Shown: positions 46,136 to 57,498, numbered from the stretch's first letter. The stretch: DNA of 64,000 bases from Pusillimonas sp. T7-7 (GCF_000209655.1 NC_015458.1:186001-250000); one strand, 5' to 3'. Translations and numbers: made by a program. Notes: generated from the sequence alone by a model not told the origin.

Positions 46136-46927
46136 ATGCACCCGATGCTCAACACCGCCATCAAGGCGGCACGCCGTGCTGGCACTATCATCAATCGCGC
46201 CAGTCTCGACCTGGAACGCCTGGCCGTGGCGCGCAAAGGGCCTAAAGATTATGTCACGGAAGTGGATCACGCTGCAGAAGAAGCCATTATCGACATCTTG
46301 CGAACCGCTTATCCGGATCATGGCTTTTTGGGCGAAGAGTCAGGCACGCATTTGGCGGCAGAGCAGGGCAGTGATGGCTTGGCCGCCTATCAGTGGATTA
46401 TCGATCCTCTTGACGGTACTACGAATTTTATACATGGCCTGCCCGTTTATGCGATCTCCATTGCTCTGGCGCAGCATGGCCAGATCACTCAGGCTGTCGT
46501 TTACGACCCATCGCGTAATGAGCTTTTTACCGCCAGTCGTGGTGGCGGCGCTTTCTTGAACGACAGGCGTATACGGGTATCGGGGCAATTGCGTTATCAC
46601 GATGCATTGTTGGGCGCCCATGTGCCCGGTTCGGCCTCTGCACCGACCACTGATGTCAAGTTTTCCAAGCTGTTGTCCGAGTGCGCCGCAGCTCGTCGCC
46701 TGGGCTCGACGGTGCTCGACCTGGCTTATGTCGCGGCGGGCCGGCTGGACGGGTTTTGCGGTGTCAAGCTGAAGCCTTGGGATCTTGCCGCCGGCAGCTT
46801 GCTGATTCTGGAAGCCGGGGGGCTGGTGGCTGACTTCGACGGTGAGCAAGAATGGCTGAAAAGCGGCAATGTGTTGGCTTCTACGCCCAAGCTGTTCCCG
46901 CAGATGCTAGGCTATTTGCGCGACTGA
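46136..46927 (+). CDS. suhB: Inositol-1-monophosphatase (SuhB)
   Basis: The 263-residue protein has the metal-binding motifs GEESG, WIIDPLDGTTNFIHGLP and WDLAAGSLLILEAGG in the correct order. It hydrolyses inositol-1-phosphate; SuhB also has roles in rRNA maturation in enterics. It diverges from trmJ. Confidence 0.93.
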   Translation: MHPMLNTAIKAARRAGTIINRASLDLERLAVARKGPKDYVTEVDHAAEEAIIDILRTAYPDHGFLGEESGTHLAAEQGSDGLAAYQWIIDPLDGTTNFIHGLPVYAISIALAQHGQITQAVVYDPSRNELFTASRGGGAFLNDRRIRVSGQLRYHDALLGAHVPGSASAPTTDVKFSKLLSECAAARRLGSTVLDLAYVAAGRLDGFCGVKLKPWDLAAGSLLILEAGGLVADFDGEQEWLKSGNVLASTPKLFPQMLGYLRD

Positions 46928-46948
46928 TCTTCCTTTTCGGAGCCTTTG

Positions 46949-48514
46949 ATGGAGTGGATGCTGGACCCATCGGCATGGGTCGGCCTGCTTACCCTGGTTA
47001 TTCTTGAAATAGTCCTGGGTATAGACAACCTGATCTTTATCGCAATTCTGGTGGAAAAATTGCCGCCGGCATTGCGTGATCGGGCCCGCGTCATCGGTCT
47101 GTCGCTGGCACTGCTGATGCGGCTGGCGCTACTCTCCATCATGTCGCAGCTGATTCAGCTGACGGCCCCCCTGTTCGCTATTGGGCCACTGGAATTTTCC
47201 GGGCGAGATCTGATACTTATTGTTGGCGGATTCTTCCTGCTCTTGAAAGGCACGCTGGAACTGCATGAGCGGGTCGAGGGCGGCAACACGCGTGTGTCCG
47301 GCTCGCGCATGCACGCCAGCTTCTGGATCATCGTCACTCAGATCGTGATTTTGGACGCTGTGTTCTCCATTGATGCCGTGATCACGGCTGTGGGTATGGT
47401 CGACCATCTGGCCATCATGATGATTGCGGTAACTATTGCCATCGGATTGATGCTGATTGCGTCCAAGCCGCTGACGCGTTTTGTGAACGCCCATCCAACG
47501 GTCGTCATACTTTGCTTGGGATTTCTGCTTACTATCGGTTTTTCACTGGTAGCCGAGGGCTTTGGTTTTCCCGTGCCCAAGGGTTATCTGTATGCGGCCA
47601 TTACGTTCTCTGTAATGATAGAAATCCTGAATCAGGTTGCCAGGCGCAATCTGCGGCGGGTCGATTCACGGCGCCCCCTGCGTGAAAGAACAGCTGAAGG
47701 TGTGCTGCGTATGCTGGGCAAGCGGCCTGTGGCAGGAGCCGAGCAGCCGCTTGAACGGCTCGTGCCCGAGCAGGTGTTTGAAGATGAAGAGCGCTACATG
47801 GTTAGCGGCGTGCTGACGCTGGCAGATCGGAACATCCATTCGATCATGACACCACGCACTGATGTTTCATGGATAGACCTCGATGACGAGCCGGATGAGT
47901 TGCGCGAGCAGATCGCCAAATCGCCTCACAGCTTTTTCCCGGTATGCCGCGGCTCGTTGGACGAGGTGATAGGCATAGGGCGCGCCAAGGAAATGATCGC
48001 AGACTTGATCGTACATGGCAGCATACGCTTGTCCCGCTTGCGGGACCCCATGATAGTGCATGAGTCCATAGGCATCCTGCAACTGATCGATACGCTCAAG
48101 CGTTCACGTGGTCAGTTGGTTCTGGTTACCGACGAATTTGGCGCAATTGAAGGCGTGGTGACGCCTATCGATGTGTTTGAAGCCATCGCCGGTGAGTTTC
48201 CCGACGAAGACGAAACACCGGACATCGTTGTGGAAGGCGAAGACCGCTGGCGCATCGACGGCGCAGCCGACCTGCATCACCTTGAACTGCTGCTCAACAC
48301 CGATGGCCTGGTTGACGATGAGGAAGATTACTCTACATTGGCGGGCTATTTGCTGGAACGTTTTGGACACCTGCCCGAGCCCGGCGACAGTTGCGAACTG
48401 AAACAAGAGCATGTGAGTTTCCGGTTTACCGTACTGCATGTCGACGGTCGACGTATTGCCGCCGTGCGTATTGAGCGCTTGTATGAACAGGCAGATGAAC
48501 ACCACAACGAGTAA
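46949..48514 (+). CDS. TerC-family membrane protein with CBS and CorC/HlyC domains
   Basis: From the ATG at 46949 the protein has 521 residues: a TerC membrane domain with [19 protein letters not shown] and several TM helices (1-220), a CBS pair (300-425) and a C-terminal transporter-associated CorC_HlyC domain (440-521). The combination is that of the YoaE/YegH group. The TerC part is linked to metal export (Mn/Ca); the role of the whole is not established. uppP follows directly, 2 bp after the stop. Confidence 0.88.
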   Translation: MEWMLDPSAWVGLLTLVILEIVLGIDNLIFIAILVEKLPPALRDRARVIGLSLALLMRLALLSIMSQLIQLTAPLFAIGPLEFSGRDLILIVGGFFLLLKGTLELHERVEGGNTRVSGSRMHASFWIIVTQIVILDAVFSIDAVITAVGMVDHLAIMMIAVTIAIGLMLIASKPLTRFVNAHPTVVILCLGFLLTIGFSLVAEGFGFPVPKGYLYAAITFSVMIEILNQVARRNLRRVDSRRPLRERTAEGVLRMLGKRPVAGAEQPLERLVPEQVFEDEERYMVSGVLTLADRNIHSIMTPRTDVSWIDLDDEPDELREQIAKSPHSFFPVCRGSLDEVIGIGRAKEMIADLIVHGSIRLSRLRDPMIVHESIGILQLIDTLKRSRGQLVLVTDEFGAIEGVVTPIDVFEAIAGEFPDEDETPDIVVEGEDRWRIDGAADLHHLELLLNTDGLVDDEEDYSTLAGYLLERFGHLPEPGDSCELKQEHVSFRFTVLHVDGRRIAAVRIERLYEQADEHHNE

Positions 48515-48516
48515 CT

Positions 48517-49395
48517 ATGACTGAAAATAGCTGGTTTATGTTGAAGGCCCTGTTTCTGGGCCTGATTGAAGGTTTTACCGAATTTATTCCGGTATCGAGT
48601 ACGGCGCATTTGCTATTGATAGGAGACTGGATCAATTTTTCGTCCAGCAGCGACAAAGTCTTCGAAGTGGTCATACAGTTCGGATCGATCCTGGCCGTCA
48701 TGTGGATATTCCGGGCTCGTCTATGGCAACTGATCCACGGCACTTTGACGGGTGTACGCAGCGAAGTCATGTTCACGCGCAACCTGCTCATCGCCTTCTT
48801 GCCTGCAGCTGTAATTGGTGCGCTGGCAATCAAGTACATCAAGATGTTGTTTCACAGCCCGGCAGTGTTTGTATTTACGTTGGTCGTGGGCGGCATCATC
48901 ATGCTATGGGTTGAACGCAAACCGCAGTACGCCAAGCAAGCAGACGGCGAGCCAGAACAACAAATTGAGCCGGGTGACAGCCGGGCATCGCAACTGGCGA
49001 CCGCGCATAGCCTGGAAGAAATCACCTGGAAGCAGGCTTTGGTGGTAGGTTTTGCGCAATGCCTGGCCATGGTGCCGGGCACTTCGCGTTCAGGCGCCAC
49101 CATCATCAGCGGCATGATCGCCGGCATACAGCGTAAAACAGCCACCGAGTTCTCGTTCTTCCTGGCAATGCCCACCATGCTGGCGGCTACGGTCTATGAC
49201 CTGTATCGCAACAGCGGCGCACTCGACGACACACAGCTGACTGCCATTGTGGTGGGCTTTGTCGCTGCTTTTGTCAGTGCGCTGATTGTGGTGCGGGCCG
49301 TACTGCGCTTTGTGTCCCGACGCACCTACCGTCCGTTCGCTTGGTATCGGATTGGTCTGGGCATCGTAGTGTTCATTTGGCTGGCAGCGCGCTGA
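48517..49395 (+). CDS. uppP: Undecaprenyl-diphosphatase UppP (BacA)
   Basis: The 292-residue membrane protein has the two conserved regions EGFTEFIPVSSTAH and PGTSRSGATIISG. It dephosphorylates undecaprenyl diphosphate to the carrier used in cell-wall and O-antigen synthesis. It is co-transcribed with the TerC gene and its end overlaps lpxH on the opposite strand by 23 bp. Confidence 0.94.
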   Translation: MTENSWFMLKALFLGLIEGFTEFIPVSSTAHLLLIGDWINFSSSSDKVFEVVIQFGSILAVMWIFRARLWQLIHGTLTGVRSEVMFTRNLLIAFLPAAVIGALAIKYIKMLFHSPAVFVFTLVVGGIIMLWVERKPQYAKQADGEPEQQIEPGDSRASQLATAHSLEEITWKQALVVGFAQCLAMVPGTSRSGATIISGMIAGIQRKTATEFSFFLAMPTMLAATVYDLYRNSGALDDTQLTAIVVGFVAAFVSALIVVRAVLRFVSRRTYRPFAWYRIGLGIVVFIWLAAR

Positions 49396-50149
49396 AAAAA
49401 CGCAGGCCAGCGGCATTAATGGCCAGCCAGCCGCCACGGTGTATGTCGCTGTGATCGTAGTCCCAGTCGGGTAGTACGTAGCGGCTACGCGCTTGACCAC
49501 CGACATCCAGGTGATGGACCTGGGGTCTATGGGTGTGGCCGTGAACCATAATGTTGGCCTTGCTGCTTGAAAACGCCTGTTCTATTGCCGAAGGCGTGAC
49601 GTCCATGATGTTCATGGCCTTATGGCGATTGCTTGCCTTGCTGCGTTGACGTGCCAGATTGGCAATGCGGCGTCTAAGCGGCAAGCTTAGATTCAGGAAC
49701 AGCCATTGCACGGCTGGGCAACGTACCACGCGGCGAAAGCGCTGGTAGTTGCGATCGGCCACACAGTATTCATCACCATGGGAAAGCAGAATCTTGCCTG
49801 CATCGGTGTCCAGACATACCTGGTCGGGCAGCAATTGTGCTCCAAGGTGCGCAGCCAACACTTTTCCGATCAGGAAGTCGCGGTTACCGCGCCCCAGCCA
49901 CAAGGGTATTTCTTCAGAAACCTGTTGGAACTTGGCCAAGGTTTTGGCCAGCCAGGCAGGGGGCGATGTCAATGCAAAATCATCGCCTATCCAGGCGTCG
50001 AAAATGTCGCCGCATAAAATCAAGGCATCCGCCTGCGCGCATGCCTGATCCAGAAACGCATGGAAAGCCTGGGCGGTGGCCGGCGTATCGGGCCCCAGAT
50101 GGATATCCGAGGCAATCCAGACCGTACCCGCGATCGATAGCTTATTCAA
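49373..50149 (-). CDS. lpxH: UDP-2,3-diacylglucosamine diphosphatase LpxH
   Basis: The 258-residue calcineurin-type protein has the metal motifs [22 protein letters not shown] and HGHTHRP. It hydrolyses UDP-diacylglucosamine to lipid X in lipid A synthesis. The upstream cyclophilin gene end overlaps it by 8 bp (50142-50149), so they form a unit with the TPR gene. Confidence 0.94.
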   Translation of the reverse strand: MNKLSIAGTVWIASDIHLGPDTPATAQAFHAFLDQACAQADALILCGDIFDAWIGDDFALTSPPAWLAKTLAKFQQVSEEIPLWLGRGNRDFLIGKVLAAHLGAQLLPDQVCLDTDAGKILLSHGDEYCVADRNYQRFRRVVRCPAVQWLFLNLSLPLRRRIANLARQRSKASNRHKAMNIMDVTPSAIEQAFSSSKANIMVHGHTHRPQVHHLDVGGQARSRYVLPDWDYDHSDIHRGGWLAINAAGLRFFSALPAK

Positions 50150-50789
50150 CGACCGTGGCTTTCTCGATAATTACACTTTCAACCGGTACGTCTTGGTGGA
50201 AACCTTTGTTGCCGGTTTTTACTGCCTTGATCTGGTCGACGACTTCAGTGCCTTCGACTACCTTGCCGAATACAGCGTAGCCCCAGCCATTAGGGGTGGG
50301 GGACGTGAAGTTCAGAAAATCGTTGTCGGCCACATTGATGAAGAACTGCGCCGTGGCCGAGTGTGGGTCGGCTGTACGGGCCATGGCCAGCGTGTAGCGA
50401 TCGTTCTTCAAGCCGTTGTTGGCCTCGTTTTCGACGGGTGCGTGGGTTTGCTTTTGCTTCATGTCGGCATCAAAACCACCGCCTTGCACCATGAAGTTGT
50501 TGATGACGCGATGGAAAATCGTGCCGTCGTAAAAGCCTTCATTCACATAGGTCAGGAAGCTTTCAACGGTTTTGGGCGCTTTTTCGGCATTCAGTTCGAT
50601 CAGTATCTGACCATGGTTGGTTTGAAGACTGACGCGAGGATTTGTGCTCATGGATTTACCTTCGGTAGAGTTGGATGAGGCTGCTTGTGCGGTGCTGCCC
50701 AGGCATAGGGCGATCGACGTTGCACAAGCAAGGCTGAAAACACGCAGCGTTGAGCTGAACGTGCTTGAGGAAAAGGAAGTAAAAGGCAT
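50142..50789 (-). CDS. ppiB: Cyclophilin-type peptidyl-prolyl isomerase with possible two start sites
   Basis: From 50789 the frame gives 215 residues with a signal-like N-terminus ([19 protein letters not shown]). An internal ATG (50651) with GAAGG 9 bp upstream opens [16 protein letters not shown], the usual start of cytosolic PpiB. The catalytic cyclophilin domain has [13 protein letters not shown] and [13 protein letters not shown]. It could make a secreted and a cytosolic form, or the upstream part may be a leader. It speeds proline isomerisation in protein folding. Confidence 0.88.
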   Translation of the reverse strand: MPFTSFSSSTFSSTLRVFSLACATSIALCLGSTAQAASSNSTEGKSMSTNPRVSLQTNHGQILIELNAEKAPKTVESFLTYVNEGFYDGTIFHRVINNFMVQGGGFDADMKQKQTHAPVENEANNGLKNDRYTLAMARTADPHSATAQFFINVADNDFLNFTSPTPNGWGYAVFGKVVEGTEVVDQIKAVKTGNKGFHQDVPVESVIIEKATVVE

Positions 50790-50827
50790 AGGAGTATCGT
50801 GACAGAAACTTGTGACGAGAAGCTGGT

Positions 50828-51664
50828 TTATTGCGACAGAATGTCGCGGGTTTGTTGGGCCTTGGCCTGTGCCTGGCCTGCGCCAAGCCGCGAGGCTTCC
50901 TGGAACGAACGCTGTGCCAGCATGAGCTGGACTTCGCCCAGGTTTTCCTTGGCTGTGGCGTAATTCGGGTTGGCTGACAGCGACATCTGCAGGGCATCGT
51001 AAGCCATATCGAGTTTGCCCTGTTTGACATATTCGGCGGCCAGATTGTTCCAGGGTTCTGGCAGCTCGGGATAAAGTGTAGTCATGTTCTGGTAGGTGCT
51101 TATGGCTTCGGTGTTGCGGCCCACGGCAGCCAGTGCACGACCGCGCAGGAACAGCAACTGCACATCAGCGCCCATGCCGCCTCGTGCTTCAAGTTGTGCC
51201 ATCCGCTTTTCGATGACTTGCAACGCTTCCTGGTTTTGCCCCTGATCGAGCATGCTACTGATGCGGTCAGTAATTTGCGAAGCCGACAGTGGAAGGTCGG
51301 TGTCTATGCTGGGGGTCAGGGCCTCAAGCAGTCTGGCCAGGCCCTTCCAGCCTTTTTCTTCGGCTGGGGGATCGCTGAAAAGCTTGCCGCCACTGTCGGC
51401 CTTTTGACCACGAGGAACGACAACCAGCAGGCCGGCTGCGATGTCGCTGGCCTTATGCTGGCCTGGACCTGCGTCCAGCGAGGCGTTAAGATCAACGTGC
51501 GGTACAAGACCGGGCACAGGCGTTTGCGCTCTAGCCACTTGTATCGACAGCCCGCCGGCAAAAAGGGCAATCATTAATGCGGGACAAGAAATTCGAAACA
51601 CAGATTTTGCACCTATAGGTAAAGGATGTGTTGCTGGCGGCTTGCTATACTTATCGACCGCCAT
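50828..51664 (-). CDS. Tetratricopeptide-repeat secreted protein
   Basis: The 278-residue protein has a signal-type N-terminus ending near VARA (residue 46), a middle linker, and three TPR motifs (about residues 140-245; [43 protein letters not shown]). This is a conserved betaproteobacterial gene at the head of the ppiB-lpxH unit. The function is unknown; likely periplasmic. Confidence 0.8.
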   Translation of the reverse strand: MAVDKYSKPPATHPLPIGAKSVFRISCPALMIALFAGGLSIQVARAQTPVPGLVPHVDLNASLDAGPGQHKASDIAAGLLVVVPRGQKADSGGKLFSDPPAEEKGWKGLARLLEALTPSIDTDLPLSASQITDRISSMLDQGQNQEALQVIEKRMAQLEARGGMGADVQLLFLRGRALAAVGRNTEAISTYQNMTTLYPELPEPWNNLAAEYVKQGKLDMAYDALQMSLSANPNYATAKENLGEVQLMLAQRSFQEASRLGAGQAQAKAQQTRDILSQ

Positions 51665-51761
51665 TTTAGCCTTGCTTGTCGTTTTACGCCGAGTTGGCAG
51701 CTAACGGGCCCTTTATTTGCAGGGTCCGTCATCGACATTGACTGACAGATATTATCCATCC

Positions 51762-53213
51762 ATGCTGCACATTTATAACACTCTTTCCCGGGCCAAAGAG
51801 CCGCTGAAAACCGTGGAGCCCGGCCTTGTCCGCATGTATGTATGCGGCATGACGGTTTACGATTTCTGTCATTTGGGGCATGCGCGGATGTTGGTCAGCT
51901 TTGATATTGTGCAGCGTTGGCTACGGGCCAGTGGCTATCAGGTCAAGTACGTGCGCAATATTACCGATATCGACGACAAAATCATACGGCGCGCGGTACA
52001 GAACGGGCAGCGCATGAGCGAGGTCACTTCGTTTTTCATTGACGCCATGCACGCCGATGAGCGTGCCCTGGGGGTGGCTTCGCCCGACTTTGAGCCGCGC
52101 GCCACCGAGCATGTGGGCGAAATGCTGGGAATCATCAAGTGCCTTGAACAGAACGGCCTGGCCTACCAGTCCGATGACGGTGACGTCAATTACGCTGTGC
52201 GTGATTTTCCAGGTTATGGCAAGCTGTCTGGCAAGTCGCTCGACGACCTGCGTGCTGGCGAGCGTGTGGCCGTTTCTTCCGGCAAGCGTGATCCTCTGGA
52301 TTTTGTCTTGTGGAAAGCCGCAAAAAGCGATGAACCCGACGAATCCAAGTGGCCGTCCAACTATGGCTTGGGCCGGCCGGGCTGGCATATAGAGTGCTCG
52401 GCCATGAGCCGCGCTTTGCTCGGCTTGCCGCTGGATATTCATGGTGGCGGTCCCGATCTGAAATTTCCCCACCACGAAAACGAAATCGCCCAGTCTGAAG
52501 GTGCGTTCGGCGGCACTCTGGCGTCCGTCTGGATGCATTGCGGCCCCCTGATGGTGGACTCAGACAAAATGTCCAAGTCTTTGGGCAACTTCCGCACCAT
52601 ACGCGCAACCATTTCTATCGATGCGAACTTGCCTGCTGACCAGGCCAGCTATAGTGCAAATCCGCGTGAAGCCGAAATGCTGCGATTCTTTATTGTGCGC
52701 AACCACTACCGCAGCCAGCAAAACTACGCACCCGATAATCTGTTCGATGCGCAGAACGCTCTAGACCGCCTGTACCAGACATTGCATAACGTACCGGCCG
52801 AGCCCGTCCAGATAGACTGGAACCACCCGGCGGCGCAGGCATTTCGCGCTGCCATGGATGACGATTTCAACACCTCGGGCGCCGTGGCTGCGCTGTTTGA
52901 GCTTTCGTCTGAAGCAAATCGCAATGGATCAGGGCGATCATCCGGTCTGATGCGCGCGCTGGGAGGCATTCTTGGGCTCTTGCAGTCCGACCCTGCCACC
53001 TATTTGCAATCGCCTACCCGCTATCAGCCGGGCAGCGGCAGTGCGCAGGCGGTTTTTGCCAGCGAACAGATTGAAGCCCTGATCAAAGATCGGGCGCTTG
53101 CCAAGCAAGAACGCAACTTTGCCCAGGCCGACCAGATACGCAAGACGCTGCAAGAAGGCGGTATCGAGCTTGAAGACAAGGCTGGCGGTGTCACGCAGTG
53201 GCGTCGAGTTTGA
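51762..53213 (+). CDS. cysS: Cysteinyl-tRNA synthetase
   Basis: From the ATG of [14 protein letters not shown] the protein has 483 residues. The HIGH-like CHLGHARM, the zinc-site Cys in YVCGMTVYD and [13 protein letters not shown], and the [10 protein letters not shown] motif define class I CysRS. A TTG 45 bp upstream is not needed. The alkA-like gene follows 12 bp later. Confidence 0.95.
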   Translation: MLHIYNTLSRAKEPLKTVEPGLVRMYVCGMTVYDFCHLGHARMLVSFDIVQRWLRASGYQVKYVRNITDIDDKIIRRAVQNGQRMSEVTSFFIDAMHADERALGVASPDFEPRATEHVGEMLGIIKCLEQNGLAYQSDDGDVNYAVRDFPGYGKLSGKSLDDLRAGERVAVSSGKRDPLDFVLWKAAKSDEPDESKWPSNYGLGRPGWHIECSAMSRALLGLPLDIHGGGPDLKFPHHENEIAQSEGAFGGTLASVWMHCGPLMVDSDKMSKSLGNFRTIRATISIDANLPADQASYSANPREAEMLRFFIVRNHYRSQQNYAPDNLFDAQNALDRLYQTLHNVPAEPVQIDWNHPAAQAFRAAMDDDFNTSGAVAALFELSSEANRNGSGRSSGLMRALGGILGLLQSDPATYLQSPTRYQPGSGSAQAVFASEQIEALIKDRALAKQERNFAQADQIRKTLQEGGIELEDKAGGVTQWRRV

Positions 53214-53225
53214 GCGGGGTAGGAA

Positions 53226-53876
53226 ATGTCTGACAGTCGCTCAAATACCGCCCAAGAAAAGCCAGAATATTGGGATCAGGCCTCGGCCGAGCTCATGGCA
53301 CGAGACCGTATCCTGAAGAAGCTGATTCCCCGGCATGAAACCGAATGGCTGGCGCCATCGGCCACGCCTTTTGTTACCCTGGCGCGCGCCGTGGTGGGGC
53401 ACCAGATTTCTGTCAAGGCGGCTGACGCCATGTGGCAACGTTTCACCGATGCCTGTGGTCGCACGCCGACGCCTCAGTGCATTATCAAGCTGGCCGAAAC
53501 CGGTATCCAGCAGTCTGGTCTGTCCAAGCGCAAGGCCGAATACATTCTTGACCTGGCCGTGCATTTTGCCGAAAAAAAGGTCAGGCCGGCAGCCTGGCGC
53601 ACAATGACAGACGAGGCGGTCATTGCCGATTTGTGCGCCATTCGTGGAATTGGCCGCTGGACGGCCGAGATGTTTCTTATTTTCAATTTGCAACGACCCG
53701 ACGTGCTTCCACTAGACGACGCGAGTCTGCTCAAAGCAATTTCGTTACACTACTTCAGCGGCGAGCCTGTTTCGCGCTTCGAAGCCCGAGAGGTCGCACA
53801 AGCCTGGCTGCCATGGCGCACGGTCGCGACCTGGTATTTGTGGCGTAGCCTTGACCCGGCTTCTGTGCAGTACTAA
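53226..53876 (+). CDS. DNA-3-methyladenine glycosylase (AlkA/HhH-GPD family)
   Basis: The 216-residue protein has the helix-hairpin-helix LCAIRGIGRWTAEMFLIF and the catalytic Asp in LPLDDASLLKAI. It removes alkylated purines for base excision repair. It is shorter than E. coli AlkA because it lacks the N-terminal domain, as in many bacterial AlkA-like proteins. It lies in a row with cysS and accA. Confidence 0.85.
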   Translation: MSDSRSNTAQEKPEYWDQASAELMARDRILKKLIPRHETEWLAPSATPFVTLARAVVGHQISVKAADAMWQRFTDACGRTPTPQCIIKLAETGIQQSGLSKRKAEYILDLAVHFAEKKVRPAAWRTMTDEAVIADLCAIRGIGRWTAEMFLIFNLQRPDVLPLDDASLLKAISLHYFSGEPVSRFEAREVAQAWLPWRTVATWYLWRSLDPASVQY

Positions 53877-53911
53877 AACAGTGAATGCCCTAATCTGGAA
53901 AACTAGCTCTT

Positions 53912-54874
53912 ATGCGTAATACCTTCCTGGAATTTGAACAACCCCTTGCCGAGCTCGAGAACAAGATCGAGGAATTGCGCTATGTGCAAACCGATTCTGC
54001 CGTCGATATTTCGGAAGAAGTGGGGCGCTTGCAGCAAAAAAACCAGGCTCTGGCCAAAAGCATTTATGCCAAGCTGACCCCTTGGCAAACCGCTTTGGTG
54101 GCGCGTCACCCACAACGGCCCTACACCCTGGATTACGTGCGCGAGATATTTACCGATTTTCACGAGTTGCATGGCGACCGCATGTATGCCGATGACCTGT
54201 CCATTGTTGGCGGCCTGGCGCGTTTCAATGGTACGCCTTGCATGGTGGTCGGACATCAAAAAGGGCGCGACACCAAAGAGCGTGCCATGCGTAATTTCGG
54301 TATGCCCCGTCCCGAAGGCTATCGTAAAGCCTTGCGCTTGATGCGCCTGGCAGAAAAATTCCGGGTTCCCGTCTTTACCTTTGTCGATACGCCCGGAGCA
54401 TATCCAGGCATTGGAGCCGAAGAGCGCGGCCAGTCTGAAGCCATTGGTCATAATCTTTATGCCATGGCCGAACTCAAGGTACCCATTATTTCAACCATTA
54501 TCGGTGAGGGCGGTTCGGGTGGCGCTTTGGCCATTGCTGTGGGCGACGTCGTCATGATGCTGCAGTACTCCACCTATGCGGTGATTTCACCCGAGGGCTG
54601 CGCTTCCATTCTATGGCGCAGCGCCGACAAGGCATCGGTGGCGGCCGAAGCGCTGGCCATTACCGCGCCACGCTTGAAAGAGCTGGGCCTGATTGATCGT
54701 ATCGTCAACGAACCGGTTGGCGGCGCTCATCGCGATCCCGTTGTCATGGCGCGTCAGCTTAGCCGGGCCTTGTCCGATTCCTTGCGTCAGGTGTCGGGCA
54801 TGACCTCTGAACAATTGATCGAGCATAGGCTGCAGCGGCTGATGTCCTACGGCCGCTTCCAGGAAGTACGCTAG
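53912..54874 (+). CDS. accA: Acetyl-CoA carboxylase carboxyltransferase subunit alpha
   Basis: The 320-residue protein opens with the typical [18 protein letters not shown] helix and has [27 protein letters not shown] and [14 protein letters not shown] of the crotonase-like carboxyltransferase alpha subunit. It acts with AccD in malonyl-CoA synthesis. It is placed after alkA-like and before tilS, a typical order. Confidence 0.96.
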   Translation: MRNTFLEFEQPLAELENKIEELRYVQTDSAVDISEEVGRLQQKNQALAKSIYAKLTPWQTALVARHPQRPYTLDYVREIFTDFHELHGDRMYADDLSIVGGLARFNGTPCMVVGHQKGRDTKERAMRNFGMPRPEGYRKALRLMRLAEKFRVPVFTFVDTPGAYPGIGAEERGQSEAIGHNLYAMAELKVPIISTIIGEGGSGGALAIAVGDVVMMLQYSTYAVISPEGCASILWRSADKASVAAEALAITAPRLKELGLIDRIVNEPVGGAHRDPVVMARQLSRALSDSLRQVSGMTSEQLIEHRLQRLMSYGRFQEVR

Positions 54875-54911
54875 GGCGCCGGCCCAGCCGCTACAGGGCG
54901 TTGAAGGTCCA

Positions 54912-55940
54912 ATGCTTCCCCTGACGTTCTGGCAGGATTTCGGCTCGGCGCCCTTGCTCAAGGCGATTGCTGCCGCAGTCAACGCCTTGCCCAAGGCGTC
55001 GCGTCGCATTGGTATCGGGCTTAGTGGCGGCGCCGATTCCGCCATGCTGGCGGTGCATGCTGCCTTGTACGGCCGTCGCACGGGCGTCGAGCTTCATTGC
55101 TTCCATGTGCATCACGGACTTCAGGCGCCAGCCGATGGCTGGCAGACCCATGTGCATGATTTGGCCCAGATGTTGCAAATATCGTGTCACACCCGATTCG
55201 TTCAGGTTGACGTGTCTGGCGGCGACGGTATGGAGTCGGCTGCTCGAGACATGCGCTACGATGCCTTGCAAGAACTGGCGGTCCAGGCGAACTTGCATCA
55301 CATACTGCTGGCTCATCACCAAAATGATCAGGCTGAAACTGTTTTGTTGCGGCTGTTGCGCGGGGCAGGCCCCATAGGCCTGGCAGCCATGGCGCCGGTC
55401 ATGCAGCGCCAGGGTCTGAGCTACGTGCGCCCATGGCTGGAAGTTGACCGTGCGTTGATTCTGCAGCAGGCAGAGCTCTTTGCCAGCCTTACCGGCTGGG
55501 TGCCTGTCAGCGACCCCAGCAACGCTGACGACCAGTACACTCGGGCCGCACTGCGCGAGCGCCTGGCTCCTGAGCTGAACGAGCGCTGGCCGGGCTGGCA
55601 AGGAATACTGGCGCGTCATGCACGTCAGAGCGCTGAAGCTGCCGAAGCACTGCATGAACTGGCTGAGCAGGACTTTGCCGGGCTCGAACCTTCGGCTGAC
55701 ACGTGCAGCTTTTCGCTGGCCGCCTGGCGCGAGTTGTCGCCTTCACGCCAGGCGCTGGTCCTGCGTTACTGGCTGGCGCAACAAGGCCTGCGCATGCCGA
55801 CGGACGCCCGTTTGCAGGACCTGATGCGGCAACTGAGGGGCTTGCATGCTCTGGGACACGACCGCCATATGCAGCTCAAGCATGGCCAGGTGTGGATACG
55901 CTGCGCCAAGGGTCGGGTCTTTATAGACACAGCAGCTTAG
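54912..55940 (+). CDS. tilS: tRNA(Ile)-lysidine synthase TilS
   Basis: The 342-residue protein has the PP-loop SGGADSAMLAVHAAL and the HHGLQ and DQAETVLLRLLRG motifs. It converts C34 of tRNA-Ile(CAU) to lysidine so that AUA is read. It is 37 bp downstream of accA and 93 bp upstream of lysC. Confidence 0.93.
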   Translation: MLPLTFWQDFGSAPLLKAIAAAVNALPKASRRIGIGLSGGADSAMLAVHAALYGRRTGVELHCFHVHHGLQAPADGWQTHVHDLAQMLQISCHTRFVQVDVSGGDGMESAARDMRYDALQELAVQANLHHILLAHHQNDQAETVLLRLLRGAGPIGLAAMAPVMQRQGLSYVRPWLEVDRALILQQAELFASLTGWVPVSDPSNADDQYTRAALRERLAPELNERWPGWQGILARHARQSAEAAEALHELAEQDFAGLEPSADTCSFSLAAWRELSPSRQALVLRYWLAQQGLRMPTDARLQDLMRQLRGLHALGHDRHMQLKHGQVWIRCAKGRVFIDTAA

Positions 55941-56033
55941 GGAAGCGAGCGGGGCGTTCGGGAATGTTCCGATTGCAGAAAAACGCTAAAATAGTCCGTT
56001 TTGTCTGTCCTTCCCAATAATACAGAGTAGAAG

Positions 56034-57296
56034 ATGTCCCTGATTGTTCATAAATACGGTGGCACGTCGATGGGCTCGGTCGAGCGCATCCAGAACGTGG
56101 CGCGGCGCGTAGCTAAGTGGCATGCCGCCGGTCACCAGGTGGTCGTCGTTCCGTCGGCCATGTCCGGCGAAACCAACCGCCTTCTGGGCCTGGCAAAAGA
56201 AATTTCGCCTCAACCCGATACCCGCGAGCTTGATATGCTGGCATCCACCGGCGAGCAGGCCAGCAGCGCCTTGCTGGCCATGGCGCTGCTGGCAGAAGGT
56301 GTTGCCGCCCGCAGCTTTACCGGATGGCAAGTGCCTGTGCGCACCGACGCTTCTTATACCAAGGCGCGCATCCAGTCCATTGACGATGCCCGCATACAGG
56401 CTGAACTCGATTCCGGCCGCGTTGTCATCGTGACCGGCTTTCAGGGTATCGACGAAGATGGCAATATCACGACCCTGGGGCGTGGCGGTTCCGACACATC
56501 TGCTGTTGCCATCGCTGCCGCGGTAAAAGCCGACGAATGCCTTATTTTCACTGATGTTGACGGCGTCTACACGACCGACCCGCGCGTCGTGCCCGAGGCG
56601 CGTCGCATGAATGTCGTTTCCTTCGAGGAAATGCTGGAAATGGCATCGCTGGGCTCCAAAGTGCTGCAAATCCGCGCCGTGGAGTTCGCCGGCAAGTATC
56701 AAGTACCTGTGCGCGTCCTGTCGTCATTGACCGACCCCTTAATACCGCTCGACGAAGAAATGTCTTCGGGCACACTTATTACTTTCGAGGAAGATCAGAA
56801 AATGGAAGCCGCCGTTGTTTCAGGCATCGCCTTCAGCCGGGACGAAGCCAAACTTACCTTGCTGACCGTACCCGATACCCCGGGCGTGGCCTACTCTATT
56901 CTTGGCCCGGTTGCCGCGGCCAACATTGATGTCGACATGATTCTGCAGAATCAGTCCGTCAAAGGCACCACAGACTTTTCCTTTACGGTAAACCGCAACG
57001 ACTTTTCCCGTACGCTCGATCTGCTGAACAACCAGATCGGCCCAGCTGTGGGTGCCGGCGAAGTCGTGTCCGATGACAAAGTCTGTAAAGTATCCATTGT
57101 TGGCATAGGCATGCGCAGCCACGTGGGCGTGGCCAGTCTGATGTTCCGCACCTTGTCGGAAGAGGGCATCAATATCCAGATGATCAGCACCAGCGAGATC
57201 AAGACCTCGGTCATCATCAACGACAAATACATGGAATTGGCAGTGCGCGCCTTGCACAAGGCTTTTGAGCTGGATCAGGACAAAACCCAGGCTTGA
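56034..57296 (+). CDS. lysC: Aspartate kinase
   Basis: The 420-residue protein has KYGGTSMGSVERI, the TGFQGIDEDGNITTLGRGGSD segment and the FTDVDGVYTTDPR loop, followed by two ACT domains (about residues 270-410) for feedback by lysine and/or threonine. It makes aspartyl-phosphate for the Lys/Thr/Met family, upstream of DapA in the pathway. No attenuator was seen before it. Confidence 0.95.
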   Translation: MSLIVHKYGGTSMGSVERIQNVARRVAKWHAAGHQVVVVPSAMSGETNRLLGLAKEISPQPDTRELDMLASTGEQASSALLAMALLAEGVAARSFTGWQVPVRTDASYTKARIQSIDDARIQAELDSGRVVIVTGFQGIDEDGNITTLGRGGSDTSAVAIAAAVKADECLIFTDVDGVYTTDPRVVPEARRMNVVSFEEMLEMASLGSKVLQIRAVEFAGKYQVPVRVLSSLTDPLIPLDEEMSSGTLITFEEDQKMEAAVVSGIAFSRDEAKLTLLTVPDTPGVAYSILGPVAAANIDVDMILQNQSVKGTTDFSFTVNRNDFSRTLDLLNNQIGPAVGAGEVVSDDKVCKVSIVGIGMRSHVGVASLMFRTLSEEGINIQMISTSEIKTSVIINDKYMELAVRALHKAFELDQDKTQA

Positions 57297-57405
57297 TAAA
57301 GGTTTTATCGGCTGCTGTGCTTCACTGTAAAGACATGTTTTTAGGCCGGCTTTCAGGCTTGGCAGCAGTACAGGTTTTTATCGTGCTAGAATAGCGGCCT
57401 GTTTC

Positions 57406-57498
57406 GGAGACGTGGCCGAGAGGTTGAAGGTACTCCCCTGCTAAGGGAGCATACGGCTTATACCCGTATCGAGGGTTCGAATCCCTCCGTCTCCGCCA
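57406..57498 (+). tRNA. tRNA-Ser (GCT anticodon)
   Basis: The acceptor stem GGAGACG/CGTCTCC, a long variable arm, and anticodon GCT in the loop CTGCTAA fit tRNA-Ser reading AGC/AGU. CCA is encoded at 57496-57498. It has a mobile element with a tyrosine integrase starting 175 bp downstream, so this tRNA is the probable attachment site. Confidence 0.97.
57470..57498 (+). other. Probable attL core at the tRNA-Ser 3' end
   Basis: The T-arm and acceptor 3' part of tRNA-Ser is where tyrosine integrases of this group recombine, leaving a direct repeat at the far end. The other copy (attR) is outside the window, so the exact core is not defined. The following gap 57499-57673 holds no gene. Confidence 0.5.
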
